A stretch of DNA of 64,000 bases from Plecoglossus altivelis (lineage: Eukaryota > Chordata > Actinopteri > Osmeriformes > Plecoglossidae). The DNA is taken from the NCBI GenBank assembly GCA_036571765.1, contig BROE01000020.1:17506924-17570923 (forward strand). The letters run 5' to 3'. Positions 46,844 through 57,924 of the stretch are shown here, in pieces. The stretch's first letter is position 1, and the number at the start of each line of letters is the position of its first letter. The notes beneath the pieces were generated by a model. That model did not search any database. It was not told the origin of the DNA and worked only from the letters and a program-made list of their open reading frames with translations. The translations under genes and the position numbers were made by a program.

Positions 46844-47630
46844 TTGCTCGGTACTATGTGAGGAGCTTCGATCCATGACTTGTTTATTTAGCTCCTGAAT
46901 CAGTACAACCAGTATGAGACCTGTCTGTCTCTGTGTCCTTCCCTCACTTTCCACCCCTCTCTCTCTATCTCCCCCTATCCCTCTCAGTTTGTCTCCTCCT
47001 CTCCCTCTCTGTCTTCCCCTTATCTGGTCCTTCTCTCTCCCTCTCTGTTGCCCCCCTCTCTCTTATCTGTCTCGTGCTCTCTTTCTCGTGTCACTCTCTC
47101 CTTCTCCCCACCCCTCTCTCTCTGTATTTTACTGATCAAGATGACAGGATGACATTGGTTTGGGGAGATGGCCTGTTGAGAGAGGCTGCTAAGAGCCCCC
47201 TCTGAGGGTCAGAGTGGCGTAATCACAGCCTCTCTCTCCTGGGCATGGAGCTCAGGGGAGGGAGGGGGGGCTGTGGGGCAACAGCTGTAATCTGTAACCT
47301 CATCAGCACCAGCCAGGGAGAGGGGAGGGAGGGGGGAAGAGGAAGGGAGATGAGGGGAAGATAGGAAGAGCAGAGGAGAGGGATGAGAGGACGAGGAGGG
47401 GAGTATGAGCAGAGAGGGCTCAATCAAAGAAAGAAAGCCAATCCTTTTGCTTGGATAAAGCAGGATAGTATTGTGCTGGGATGAGAGGATAACCTTTAAG
47501 TTTAATTAGGAGGGAGGTTATTATACACTGCCCCAAGACCCACTGAGAAACACAGAGGGGATTAGAAGCTGGGAAGCAGACACTATATATAAGAGACTGG
47601 GGAGCTGATATTACAGATATTACAGTTGAT
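46060..47630. other. rnf123 intron with low-complexity tracts
   Basis: GA-rich 46055-46200, CT-rich 46395-46505, (CA)n 46800-46842, CT-rich 46940-47130. The exon required between exons I and K was not found here. Confidence 0.6.
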
Positions 47631-47639
47631 ATTAGAGGA

Positions 47640-48140
47640 TCTGAAGTAGAGAACAAATATTAGAGGCTGGGGAGTAGAGGCTAGATATGGGAGGCTGGGG
47701 TGTAGAGGCTAGATATTAGAGGCTGAGGAGTAGAGGCTAGATATTAGAGGCTGAGGAGTAGAGGCTAGATATAAGAGGCTGAGGAGTAGAGGCTAGATAT
47801 GGGAGGCTGGGGTGTAGAGGCTAGATATTAGAGGCTGAGGAGTAGAGGCTAGATATAAGAGGCTGAGGAGTAGAGGCTAGATATAAGAGGCTGAGGAGTA
47901 GAGGCTAGATATAAGAGGCTGAGGAGTAGAGGCTAGATATAAGAGGCTGAGGAGTAGAGGCTAGATATAAGAGGCTGAGGAGTAGAGGCTAGATATAAGA
48001 GGCTGAGGAGTAGAGGCTAGATATAAGAGGCTGGGGAGTAGAGGCTAGATATTAGAGGCTGGGGAGTAGAGGCTAGATATTAGAGGCTGGGGAGTAGAGG
48101 CTAGATATTAGAGGCTGGGGAGTAGAGGCTAGATATGGGA
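47640..48140. repeat. 28 bp minisatellite (gaggctagatataagaggctgaggagta)
   Basis: About 17 units. Internal variants (attaga, gggagg, ggggtg) are arranged in blocks, suggesting successive expansions. Confidence 0.92.
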
Positions 48141-48221
48141 GGCAAACGAAGGGCAAATTATAAAGACGTGAGGTTCTGCTACAAGTGCATGTTGGCATAA
48201 CTACATGTTCAGACACATGCA

Positions 48222-48252
<31 letters not shown>

Positions 48253-48334
48253 CTGAGAGCTGACGAGTCTTGCTATCCTTGGAGGACTGACAGCGATGGT
48301 AATTACTCTTTAACTGGAACCTCAGTACCAGCCT

Positions 48335-48775
48335 CACCAACAGCCTCCACCCTACCCAGCCTCCACCCTACCCAGCCTCCCTACCCAGCCTCCACCCTTC
48401 CCTAACCTCCCTACCCAGCCTCCACCCTTCCCTAGTCTAACTATCCAGCCTCCACCCTACCCTAACCTTACTACCCAGCCTCCACCCTTCCCTAACCTCC
48501 CTACCCAGCCTCCACCCTTCCCTAGTCTAACTATCCAGCCTCCACAATACCCTAACCTCCCTACCCAGCCTCCACCCTACCCTAACCTCACTACCCAGCC
48601 TCCACCCTTCCCTAGTCTAACTATCCAGCCTCCACCCTACCCTAACCTCACTACCCAGCCTCCACCCTTCCCTAGTCTAACTATCCAGCCTCCACCCTTC
48701 CCTAACCTCCTTACCCAGCCTCCACCCTACCCCAGCCTCCTTACCCAGCCTCCACCCTACCCCAGCCTCCCCAGG
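48335..48775. repeat. minisatellite (ctacccagcctccaccct)
   Basis: Units of about 20 bp, grouped in a higher-order period near 60 (cctagtctaactatccagcc). Confidence 0.9.
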
Positions 48776-49547
48776 GACTCAGGAGCAGTTTGTAGTTTTC
48801 ACTTGATCACAACCTATGACAGTAGTGAGGTGCAGGCCAGCAGTGCTGCAGGCTGCAGAGGGGGGAGAGTCTACAGTCTGACTGGCACCAAACATCACAA
48901 CACTGGACGGAAGCACAAAGAAACGGAGCAAAAAAGACAAGGTGAAGCAAAAGAAAAGAACTTACTTTGGAAACTAGCAATGGACAGATCTCCTGTTAGC
49001 CATGCATGCAGACGAGAGTTAGGACACATCACATGAAGAATGGACACAGCAGGCAGACAGGGGGAGAGAGAGGAGGACACAGAGAGAGACAGAGGGGGAG
49101 AGAGAGGACACAGAGAGAGAGACAGAGGGGGAGAGAGGACACAGAGAGACAGAGGGGGGAGAGAGAGGAGGACACCGAGAAAGACAGAGACCGAGAGAGA
49201 GACGGAGAGAGGGAGAGAGAAAGAGGGAGAAAAAGGGAGAGGGGGGAGAGAAAGAGAGGGAGAAAGAGGGAGAGAGAGAGAGGGAGAGGGATAGACAGAG
49301 AGAGAGAGGGAGAGAGGCAGGCAGAGAGAAAAAGAAGGAGGAAGAGGGAGAGAGAGAGGAGAGGAAATAGATGAGAGATTCAGTATGCATAACAAGGAAA
49401 TAACCCTCCTGGGAGCATTAATGACAGAATACTGAGCAACAACAACCACTGTTCATTTTAGACAACACAAACAATGAGGAAACGTACTGCATCAAACACG
49501 AGTCACTTTGTGGAGAGAAAAAAGTTGTTTTCTAGCTCACAAACACA

Positions 49548-49584
<37 letters not shown>

Positions 49585-50990
49585 CCATCAGATCACACCT
49601 GCTATCAGTATGACTGCAGCATGCAGAGCCTTAACTAGGTTGAGCTCTCTGGCTGGTCAACAGAGACCAGGCTTCCACTGGCATCAGCAGCTTACATGTA
49701 TTGATTGTGCGGCTGCTGTTATAGCTTTTCCCAGAAAACCAAGAGTAGGAAGAACACCAGCTCCTCCTCTCTCCCCTTCCTCCCTCCCTCTCCCCTTCCC
49801 TCCCCTACTTCCCTCCCTCCACCTACTTCTCTCTCCCTCCATCTCCCTCTCTCGGTCCCCCTCCTTTTCCTCACTCCCTCCCTCCCTCCTCGTCCCTCCC
49901 CTACCTCCCTCCCTCTCTCCCTCCACCTACTTCTCTCTCCCTCCATCTCGCTCTCTCCCTCCCTCCTCCGTCCCTCCTCCCTCCCTCCTTTTTCCTCTCC
50001 TCCTCCTCCACCACCACACACCCCCCCGCTCTCTTTCTCTCTCCCCACATCTCTCTCTCCCTCTGTCCCCCTCCTTCTCTCTCCTCCTGTTCTCTCCCTC
50101 GCCTAAGACACAAGTAGCGGACTTCCTCTTCCGCCAGCCTGAATGTGTGCTCCTGCTGTTCCTGTAAAGCATGTGATCATCTTGGACGGTCCGCAGCGTG
50201 TGTAACTATGATGTTCCCATGAGTCATCCCTGTAGTGAATGAGGCCCTGCTCCTGGCTGGCTGCAGCTTGGGACAGCAGGAGGCAGGGTGGGACTGCTGG
50301 GTGGAATCTTGGCTTCTGAAGCCGTGCGGACGCGTTCTATTTCCAGAGTTCCGCTCACTTTCCATCTCTCTCATGTCTGAGATATAAATACACTGAGATC
50401 TCAACTCATCCTCACAGCTGGAAACAATAAAGAGGTTTTTATACTCTTGCCTCAAGCACTCTTACAATCTCTCTCACACACACACACACACATCCCTACA
50501 ACAGACACACACACACACACACCTACAACAGACACACACACACATCCCTACAACATCCCGACAGACAGACACACACACACATCAAAGATGAGCAGTTCCA
50601 GAACTAGGATGGTGTGATAGAAACAGCAGACCAGAGCTTGTGACTATGCAGGGACAACAAAGCTGCCATACAGAGAAACAGGTCACAGGTCATAACTACA
50701 ACTAAGACTGGACAAGAAGACTGATGGAGAAGAGGAAGAGAGAGCACAATAGAGACATTGAGAAAAGTGTGAATGTGTGTAGTGTGTGTATGGTGTGTGT
50801 GCAGTGTTTGTGTGGTGTGTGTGCAGTGTTTGTGTTGTGTGTGTGTGTAGTGTGTGTGCGTAGTGTCATAGCGTAGTGTAGTGGCATACTCACTCTGCAG
50901 ATTGGGCAGGTTGGTGTGTGTGGTGTGTAGTGTGTGTGTGGTGTGTAGTGTGTGTGTAGATGTGGTATGTGTGGTGTGTGTGTAGTGTCA
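48776..50990. other. rnf123 intron with GA, CT, CA and TG tracts
   Basis: Purine tract 49045-49370, (CA)n 49551-49582, pyrimidine tract 49760-50105, (CA)n 50475-50580, tgtgtgtagtg minisatellite 50770-50990. The missing exon was not recognised. Confidence 0.6.
50885..50914 (-). repeat. partial duplicate of rnf123 exon I end and donor
   Basis: These 30 bases repeat 50989-51018 with two changes. They carry a copy of the last 19-20 nt of exon I (ACCTGCCCAATCTGCAGA) followed by an intact gtgagta donor. They lie within a tgtgtgtagtgtcata-type minisatellite between the real exon I and the next exon. A decoy splice donor is possible, but no acceptor precedes it. Confidence 0.75.
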
Positions 50991-50997
50991 TACTCAC

Positions 50998-51082
50998 TCT
51001 GCAGACTGGGCAGGTTAGCATCCTCAGGTTTGGTTTTCAGCAGATGAGGCAGCCTGGTGTACCGGTACCCAAACCCACAGCC
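50998..51082 (-). CDS. rnf123: rnf123 exon I
   Basis: Acceptor gtttgcag|GGCTGT and donor CTGCAGA|gtgagta. The 85 nt read GCGFGYRYTRLPHLLKTKPE and DANLPSLQ, plus one base A (the first base of a Lys codon in the family). The next exon found (45862-46050) starts in phase 0. Direct joining would therefore shift the frame, so at least one exon lies between. A partial copy of this exon end and its donor lies at 50885-50914. Confidence 0.94.
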
Positions 51083-51261
51083 CTGCAAACACAACCTGCT
51101 TAAACTGGACTGTGTGTTTGTCTGCACATGGGTATGTGTGTGTGTGAGTTTGTCTGCACATAGGTGTGTGTGTGTGTGTCTGCACATGGGTGTGTGTGTG
51201 TGTGTGTGTGTCTGCACATGGGTGTGTGTGTGTGTGTGTGTGTCAGCATCAGCCTGCCTAC

Positions 51262-51349
51262 CCTCCACAGTCGCACAAGGATCCAGTTGGTCTGAGCCCA
51301 GGGTCTCTGCTCATACGGAGCCAGCAGGTTCCTCATCATGGCCACTCGC
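51262..51349 (-). CDS. rnf123: rnf123 exon H
   Basis: Acceptor gtctgtctcag|GCGAGT and donor TGGAGG|gtaggc. The 88 nt read RVAMMRNLLAPYEQRPWAQT and NWILVRLWR, ending in phase 0. Confidence 0.95.
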
Positions 51350-51351
51350 CT

Positions 51352-51545
51352 GAGACAGACAGACAGAGACAAGTAAGCAGACAGACAGAATCAGGCAGAC
51401 AGACACAACAAACAGACAAATACAAGTAGGCAGACGGACGGACAGACAGACAGGCAACCAGGCAGACAGACACAACAGACAGACGATACAAGTAGGTAGA
51501 CAGACAGGGAACCAGGTAGACAGGCAGAGATTCAGACAGACAGGT
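51352..51545. repeat. imperfect GACA repeat
   Basis: cagacagacaggcagaca-type sequence directly at the acceptor of exon H; it supplies the exon's polypyrimidine tract on the minus strand. Confidence 0.85.
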
Positions 51546-51698
51546 GAGAAGAAGTACTGAGTACTGGGTGAGATATACTGCAAATGCTTGTGAATGTAAC
51601 CACACAAGGCCACCATGGCTCCACAAGTTCCCTTTCAAGAAGCTGCACAGCACTCAGGCTGGCAGGGGGGCCAATCCGAGAAGAGCTTGCCTACTCAC

Positions 51699-51786
51699 TG
51701 TTCCTCTGGGATCCTCTCCACCGCCCTGAGGGATTGTGGGTAGCAGACGTAGCTGGCCAAGGCCTGCATGAGAGAGTCTTTGATGT
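51699..51786 (-). CDS. rnf123: rnf123 exon G
   Basis: Acceptor cttcctcag|ACATCA and donor GAGGAACA|gtgagt. The 88 nt read (D)IKDSLMQALASYVCYPQSL and RAVERIPEE, plus two bases CA joined to G of exon H (Gln). Confidence 0.95.
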
Positions 51787-52727
51787 CTGAGGAAGGAAGC
51801 GCATGTCAGTCACCACAGAAGAAGACCACCAGGAGTCTGCTCTTGGACTGCAGGAGATGCAGGGTTGTAGAAACATCATACATCATGTATGATGTATGAT
51901 GTTCGTGTGTTCATGTATGATGTTCGTCGTTGTATTTCAACTGTATAATCAGCAACCAAGAGGTGAATTAAAGCCATGTGGTACTAAACTGACCCAGGAC
52001 CTGAGTACTGGGTCATCTAATTGGTAGGATGTGTGATACAGGTCCCATCGCAGGCTGGGTGGAGAGAAACTCTACGTCTGAAAACTTGAAAATTGGAATA
52101 GTTTGAAAAAGTAGAAATGAGAATGTATGAAAAGTCTTTCTGCCAGGATAATCCCCTAACATAGTCAGAATATTAGATACAACCACATATACAGTAATTC
52201 CCAGCCATCTTAAAATGACTCCTAAAATAGGTCCTGGATGCTAGTCATCTGGGAAAAGTGTAGACAGTGCGAACAGATTTCCTTTTAGCTCCCCCAAGCC
52301 ATATTCAAAACTTTTAATTATGTCTTCAGATGTGAAATGAATCCATGTGAAATATAGTCAAGCCTCTGGCTGTGTTCAGCCAGAACGTCCATTAAAAAGT
52401 AGGCTGGTTACTGATTACAGTCCAGGGAGCGGTCTGCTTCATCACTCCTCCAGGTAACAGGAGGAGGAGCAAGAGGAGGAAGAGGAAGAGGAGGAAGAAG
52501 AGGAAGAGGAGGAGAAAGAGGAGAAAGAGGAAGAGGAGGAGCAGGAGGAGGAGGAGGAGGAAGAGGAGGAAAATAATGGGAGAGGACAGTTGGTTGGTCA
52601 AGAGTCCATTTCACTGATCTCCAGTACTTCTGCTTAGTGTAGGGTAGATTTCCTGTCCATACACACCTGAGAGTATGACCGTGTGTGTGCCTGTATGTCT
52701 ACACCTGCCAGTGATGAACCATCATAC
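51787..52727. other. rnf123 intron between exons F and G
   Basis: Contains the 51872-51903 palindrome, unique AT-rich sequence, and a GGA/GAA-rich purine tract 52457-52573. Confidence 0.6.
51872..51903. repeat. near-perfect 32 bp palindrome
   Basis: Two perfect 15 bp inverted arms (aacatcatacatcat / atgatgtatgatgtt) are separated by only gt. It lies in the rnf123 intron 86 bases upstream of exon G and can form a cruciform or RNA hairpin. A further catgtatgatgttcg copy follows. Confidence 0.9.
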
Positions 52728-52802
52728 CTGTCCCGACGATACGAGGGTCTGCAAAGTGCTTGGCGAGGATAGCAGCAAGCTGAGTCAAGGTTTCCTCGTA
52801 GC
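52728..52802 (-). CDS. rnf123: rnf123 exon F
   Basis: Acceptor ctccccag|GCTACG and donor GGGACAG|gtatga. The 75 nt read (G)YEETLTQLAAILAKHFADP and RIVGT, plus one base G joined to AC of exon G (Asp). Confidence 0.95.
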
Positions 52803-53487
52803 CTGGGGAGACAGAGAAGCTTCCAGTACACCGTACACACCCGGTCGTCATGGGGACGATGGAACAGTACACAGCCAAGTCACAGCATTACACAGGTACT
52901 CTATCACAAAAGAAGAAATGCTGGAAGCATTACACAGATACCCTACCACAGAAGAAGAAATACCAGAAGCATTACTAAAACACACCACCACAGAAGAAGA
53001 AGAAGCATCATAACTATTAATTAACTACCCCAGTTAATGTTCTTGGAGATGAATTTGGTACATTTTCAGGCCAATGGGTACTGTTGCAGATTTTAAACTG
53101 CTGCTGATTAGAAGGGCATGCAAATTTATTTTTCAATGAAAAAGTGCTGTGACTGGTACTAAATGTACCAATAAACACTCATAATGGCTGCAATTAAATC
53201 CCCTGATGTTGCACTGGCCCTGTTTCAGCCAGCTAGAGTTCCTCCATCTAACCGCCACCCCCTCTGATGCTGGCTGTTCCTCCATCTAACCGCCACCCCC
53301 TCTGATGCTGGCTGTTCCTCCATCTACCCTCCGCCCCCCCCCTGAAGCTGGCTGTTCCTCCATCTACCCTCCACCCCTACTGATGCTGGCTGTTCCTCCA
53401 TCTACCCTCCATCCCCGCTAACATTGGCTGTTCCTCCATCCACCCTCCACCCAGCCCCGTGCAGTGGGCCCTGTGTCTCTGGCTCAC
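52803..53487. other. rnf123 intron between exons E and F
   Basis: gaagaagaa-rich imperfect repeats of about 36 bp (52885-53010), unique sequence, and a roughly 41 bp minisatellite (ctggctgttcctccatctac) 53265-53450. Confidence 0.7.
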
Positions 53488-53665
53488 CCGGCAGCTGGTC
53501 CATGCAGTTGGAGGGGCTGAAGTAGTTCTTGAGGGCACTGTAGCTGTTCATAGCCACGTTGAGGTAGAACTCAGGAGCAAAGGCAAACAGCGAGCCTGTG
53601 TTGTCTGCGTGCTCGACGGTGCGAATGCAGACCCTCAGGAGCCAGTACACATCCAGCATCTTCTC
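53488..53665 (-). CDS. rnf123: rnf123 exon E
   Basis: Acceptor ccccaccag|GAGAAG and donor CTGCCGG|gtgagc. The 178 nt begin in phase 0 and read EKMLDVYWLLRVCIRTVEHA, then DNTGSLFAFAPEFYLNVAMN and SYSALKNYFSPSNCMDQLP, plus one base G that joins GC of exon F (Gly). Strong RNF123 match. Confidence 0.95.
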
Positions 53666-53739
53666 CTGGTGGGGGGAGGAGCAAGGGAGTGGGGGGGAGG
53701 GGGGTAGTACAATAGAATAGAATGTGTTCAGATTCATCC

Positions 53740-54032
53740 CATTACTTCATAAGAGTAGATAGACTCCCTTAGTAGTATTACCACAGTGCCTTGGAGTAGA
53801 TAGACTCCCTCAGTAGTATTACCACAGTACCTTGGAGTAGATAGACTCCCTCAGTAGTATTACCACAGTACCTTGGAGTAGATAGACTCCCTCAGTATTA
53901 TTACCACAGTACCTTGGAGTAGATAGACTCCCTTAGTAGTATTACCACAGTACCTTGGAGTAGATAGACTCCCTCAGTAGTATTACCACAGTACCTTGGA
54001 GTAGATAGACTCCCTCAGTATTATTACCACAG
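53740..54032. repeat. 41 bp minisatellite
   Basis: About seven units of ggagtagatagactccctca plus gtagtattaccacagtacctt. Confidence 0.92.
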
Positions 54033-54136
54033 TACTTGAGTAATGTCCTTTCAGCGGCCTTCGCTAGGTGTTTGGCTTCTGCAGCGAACAACCTTCTGGC
54101 TTCTTCTGCGTCTCCCTCCATGATGTCAGCTCTCTG
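54033..54136 (-). other. coding-like fragment, unassigned
   Basis: The minus strand reads MEGDAEEARRLFAAEAKHLA followed by KAAERTLLKYC from ATG 54121-54119, then runs into the 41 bp minisatellite. The amphipathic, Ala/Glu-rich sequence looks coding but does not match RNF123. A transposon-derived piece or a chance frame are alternatives. Confidence 0.25.
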
Positions 54137-55029
54137 AGGAGGTAGAGTGTCATTCCAGCATCAGCACCCTGGCAGTGCACTGTGTTTGGGTCTTTTTCAG
54201 GTGCCGTGTTTGACACAACGCCGTAGGAACGAAACGAATGCCCAGAGTCGTAACCTTAAACATGTATACTAAGCGTTCAGATAGATTGGTTGTGTGAGTC
54301 TAGATTATGTGTGTTGACTTTTGTGTGTATGTCTTGAGGTATGTGTGTGACGGGTTGCAGGTATAGGGTATGTGTGACTGTGTTGGGTAGTCTAGGAGTA
54401 TGTGTTGCTGTGTGTGGTAGGTCTAGGTATGTGTGTGACTGCGTTGTAGTCTCGGGTATTGTTGGATGACGTGTGTTAGATATAGGAAGTATGTGTGTGG
54501 ACTGTGTGTGCGTAGGTTAGTTATAGCTTGTTTGGACTTGTGAGTAGTTAGGAGATTGACGGTGACTGTGTGTGAGTCTGGAGTATGTGGTGGGACTGTG
54601 TTGTAGGCTCTAGAGTATGTGTGTCTGCACGTGTTTTTGTGTGAATTGTGTGTGTGTAGGTCTAGGAGTATGTGTGTGACTGTGTGTGTAGGTCTAGGTA
54701 TAGAAGTGTGTGTGACTGTGTGATGTGTTCTAATGGCTATAGATATTGTTGTGTTGTGGTTTCAAATCTAAGTCAATTTCAACGATCTATCTCTCTTGAT
54801 AATTTGTTGTGTGTGTGTCAACAAGAACCATTCCCATTATACCATCCTGACAACCAGGATATCTATGCATTAACACCAGCTGGCATAGGCCGTTGCCTGG
54901 GTCTACCGCACAATGCAGGCGTCCGTTGTTTCACGTAGATGGGGCGGGGAGGGGGGGACCGAAAAGATGAAATGTGGAGTGAATAGCCTAAGCTGCTGGA
55001 CAGTTCCATAAAGAACACGCCGTGAGTTG
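54137..55029. repeat. noisy tandem repeat, probable unpolished sequence
   Basis: From 54290 to 54730, degraded copies of a unit of about 28 bp (gtctaggtatgtgtgtgactgt) show random indels, unlike the clean arrays elsewhere. 54731-55029 is irregular unique sequence. Confidence 0.6.
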
Positions 55030-55204
55030 GAGAGAGATTGGTTGTGGCCTCGTCTCAAAACAATCGTCGTTTAAGGCAGCAAGGAGAGACCGGCCACCGA
55101 TCGTTGCTAAGCGTTAGCGAGGGAGTACAGGCGCTTTTACCCCTGTGGGACGCGACGATCTTCTCTCCGTGTCTTCAGGCGGGTATGCTACGTCGTGGAC
55201 TTAT
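55030..55204 (-). pseudogene. rnf123: rnf123 exon between D and E, indel-damaged (probable sequence error)
   Basis: No open frame survives, but the minus strand reads like the expected exon with scattered indels. After a gctcag acceptor (55206-55205) come remnants of GTCCGACGACGT (SDD), then GACACGGAG..AAGATC.GTCGC.GTCCC (DTEDKIRRCP), and further on CGACGA.TG..TTGGA (RRLAW). The order agrees with the RNF123 segment that must sit between ...HQQLGK and EKMLDVYW. Flanking sequence (54.2-55.2 kb) is equally irregular, which favours unpolished assembly over real decay. The lower boundary is approximate. Confidence 0.45.
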
Positions 55205-56622
55205 CTGAGCCACAATCCATCTGAGGAGCACCAGCACACAGGCGCACACACACACACAGACACACAGAGACACTTACTCAATAACCTGCTGCCTGTAATG
55301 TGAAATCTTACACTGAGGGAGCGAGGCACTGCAAGTACAAGCCACTCTCCTGTCAATCCACCTCCCTCTCGCCTCAACCTTACACGCTGTACATCCAGCT
55401 CTCTCTCACACACACACACACACACAGAGAGTCTCCAACACAGAGCTTTCCATCGCCAGCCTGCCTCTCCGGGGTATCCATTAGGATGGAGACACACGGA
55501 AAAGGGGGGGACAAACCAGAAGAAATCAGCGAGCGAGCGCCGCGGTACGGTCGTAATAACCATCCTGAAGGCCTGAGTGCTCTCAGGCGCTAGCGAAGCT
55601 GTTTGGTCAGGACCACAGGGTCTGCCCTTGGGGGGCCCCGCCCCCGCCCCCCGCCGGACGCTGTAATAACCACCGCGTGACAACAGCACTCTGAAAGCAC
55701 TCAGGGGTCGGGGAACGCTGGAGGTTCCAGAAGAGCTGAGAGGGTGTATCAGTGTTCTGGAGCAGAGGAGAACCGCAGAGATAAAAGATAAAACATGGGT
55801 ATCGTCTAGGCCCAGCCGGGGTCAATGGCTTCCTGCAAATACCCTTGTATATATGAGTGGCCTTGATGAAACTCAACCGGTGAAGTGAAACCAACAGAGC
55901 AGCATTCGATGAGATATCTGTGAGTTCATATCAAGCGCACCTCAATGACTTTTAAAAAGGCTAGTAGGCAATCGACCTGTGTAATTGCCTGCGATACAGG
56001 TGCTGAGGTGGTAATGTGTTACTTACAGTGGAGGAAATACAATCTCTCTCTGAAGCACCCAATCTCTCTGACACAGCCGAACGTTGCAGAGGTGGTTCGC
56101 GGACGAAAGCAACGTGAGCGGTCGAGATCTGTCAGCGGGCGAATCGAAATGCCAGGAGTAACTAGCCTTTAGCTCACCAGGTTCAGGGGGCCCCCCGTAC
56201 TGCATGGAGAGGATAGGGGCGGACCGCCTGCTAAGGTCGTCTCAGGTGGACTGACCTTACAGAGAGGGTTGCAGGGGCCGTAAATGGGGCCACACGAACG
56301 CACGCCACATGATTGATGAGATTCTCCCGTCAGTCCTTCCTTCCGTCTGCCTGCCTGTCTGCTGGAGGCATCTCTACGGGAACGTCGCACTCTGCTGGTA
56401 TCCAGGTCGTCAAGGCAACAGCCTCCGTCTTTGCACGGCGACCTTCGTTTGACTACCCTTCACCCGTTCAAATGCTTGTTGTAAAACGGTTGATGTATGG
56501 CAGCAGCAGTAACTTTTCAGCTGCGCACACTGAGCCAGCCTCGCTCTGTCAAGACTTGCTGCTTCCATAATGTAAACTGTCGACCTCTGCTCTGAGAGAG
56601 GGAGGGAGAGAGGGAGGGAGGA

Positions 56623-56681
<59 letters not shown>

Positions 56682-57059
56682 GGTAAATCGAGTGGGGGGA
56701 AAGAGAGGAAGAGAGAAGGAAAGTGAGCGAAAGAGAGAGGGAGATTTAGAGGGAGAGAGAAGAGGAGATAGAAGGACAGAGAGAGGACAGAGAGACAGGG
56801 AGAAACACAGAGAAAGACAGAGAGGGCTTGGACACTGCAGAGGTAAGAGGTTTGCCAGCTCTTTCTACAGTAAGATATGAGCCAAATCAGAGCTTTTCAG
56901 CATCATCCCTCTCACACTCTCTCTCACACAACAGTCCTTTACAGAGAGCACATAAAAGTGATAGAATGACTTGTCTGAGTGCTGTGCAGTCCCATTCCTG
57001 AGGAGGTAATGGAGAGGCGTTCAGATGATGGAAGGCAGAGATGAAACCAGGTTAGTGCG
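55205..57059. other. rnf123 intron between exon D and damaged exon
   Basis: (CA)n 55410-55428, unique sequence, (GA)n-rich 56590-56830. No exon supported. Confidence 0.5.
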
Positions 57060-57215
57060 GTAGTCAGCTTATGCTGTGTGTGGTAGTCTGTTTATGCTGC
57101 GTGTGGTGGTCTGCTTATGCTGCGTGTGGTGGTCTGCTTATGCTGTGTGGTAGTCTGTTTATGCTGCGTGTGGTAGCCTGTTTATGCTGTGTGTGGTAGC
57201 CTGCTTATGCTGTGG
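57060..57215. repeat. 23-24 bp minisatellite (ttatgctgcgtgtggtagtctg)
   Basis: Seven units. Confidence 0.9.
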
Positions 57216-57419
57216 CCTCCAGTGGACTTGCGAGTGGTCTTACTGACAGACTGTTGGAACAGACTGTTCAAAGGGACATCGGTAGACCTTCAACAGCTGA
57301 ACTGGGTTCTACGGAAACAGCAGCCCGTCGCAACGTGACAAGCAACTTTCCCAGCCACCAGATGACCCAGAGGGTGTGTGTGTGTGTGTAACCAGATTAA
57401 ACAAGGACTCCACAAGGAG

Positions 57420-57540
57420 CCACGTAGTAGCTCAATGGATAAGTGTCCAAACCAAGCAGGCTAACGCACTGCAACAGTCTGGGTTCGAATCCGGCCGTCA
57501 TCCTTTGCTGCTTATCTCTGTCTCTGCATTTTAGTGTCAA
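57420..57540 (+). mobile_element. tRNA-derived SINE fragment
   Basis: A pol III box A (TAGCTCAATGG, 57428-57438) and a perfect box B (GGTTCGAATCC, 57482-57492) sit at tRNA-like spacing. A non-tRNA tail follows. There is no clear acceptor stem, so this is a SINE head rather than a working tRNA gene. Confidence 0.6.
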
Positions 57541-57768
57541 ACATCACTTACAAACCGTCACGCAGAGCGAAAACTAAAACTACAGCTCAGTTTGGTCTTG
57601 AACCAGACAGTCAAAAGGCAGGGCAGCTAGTCTTTTCAGACAGACACAAACCCCATACGTGATGAGTTGCCATCCAGAGACCGTAGATAAGGTGGATGAC
57701 ATGGCCCCAGATCTGTGAGGTGTAAGGTTCAGCCTGTGCTCTCTCCATCCAGACTCAGAGGGACGTAC

Positions 57769-57914
57769 CTTGCCTAGCTGCTGGTGGACACTCAGGTTGT
57801 ACATCATCACAATACCATCCAAGATCTCCAGCAGCGACTTCTCCGTGATTGGCTGGTCAGGCTCTTCGAGCGGTCGCCCCAGCAACAGGCCGTCGTTTCC
57901 ATGGCTTCCCTCAA
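57769..57914 (-). CDS. rnf123: rnf123 exon D
   Basis: Acceptor tcactcaag|TTGAGG and donor GGCAAG|gtacgt. The 146 nt complete the Ile codon and read EGSHGNDGLLLGRPLEEPDQ, then PITEKSLLEILDGIVMMYNL and SVHQQLGK, ending in phase 0. The match to RNF123 is near-residue-for-residue. In the family about 64 residues (beginning MVGVSDD) follow this point; see the damaged exon near 55.1 kb. Confidence 0.93.
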
Positions 57915-57924
57915 CTTGAGTGAG

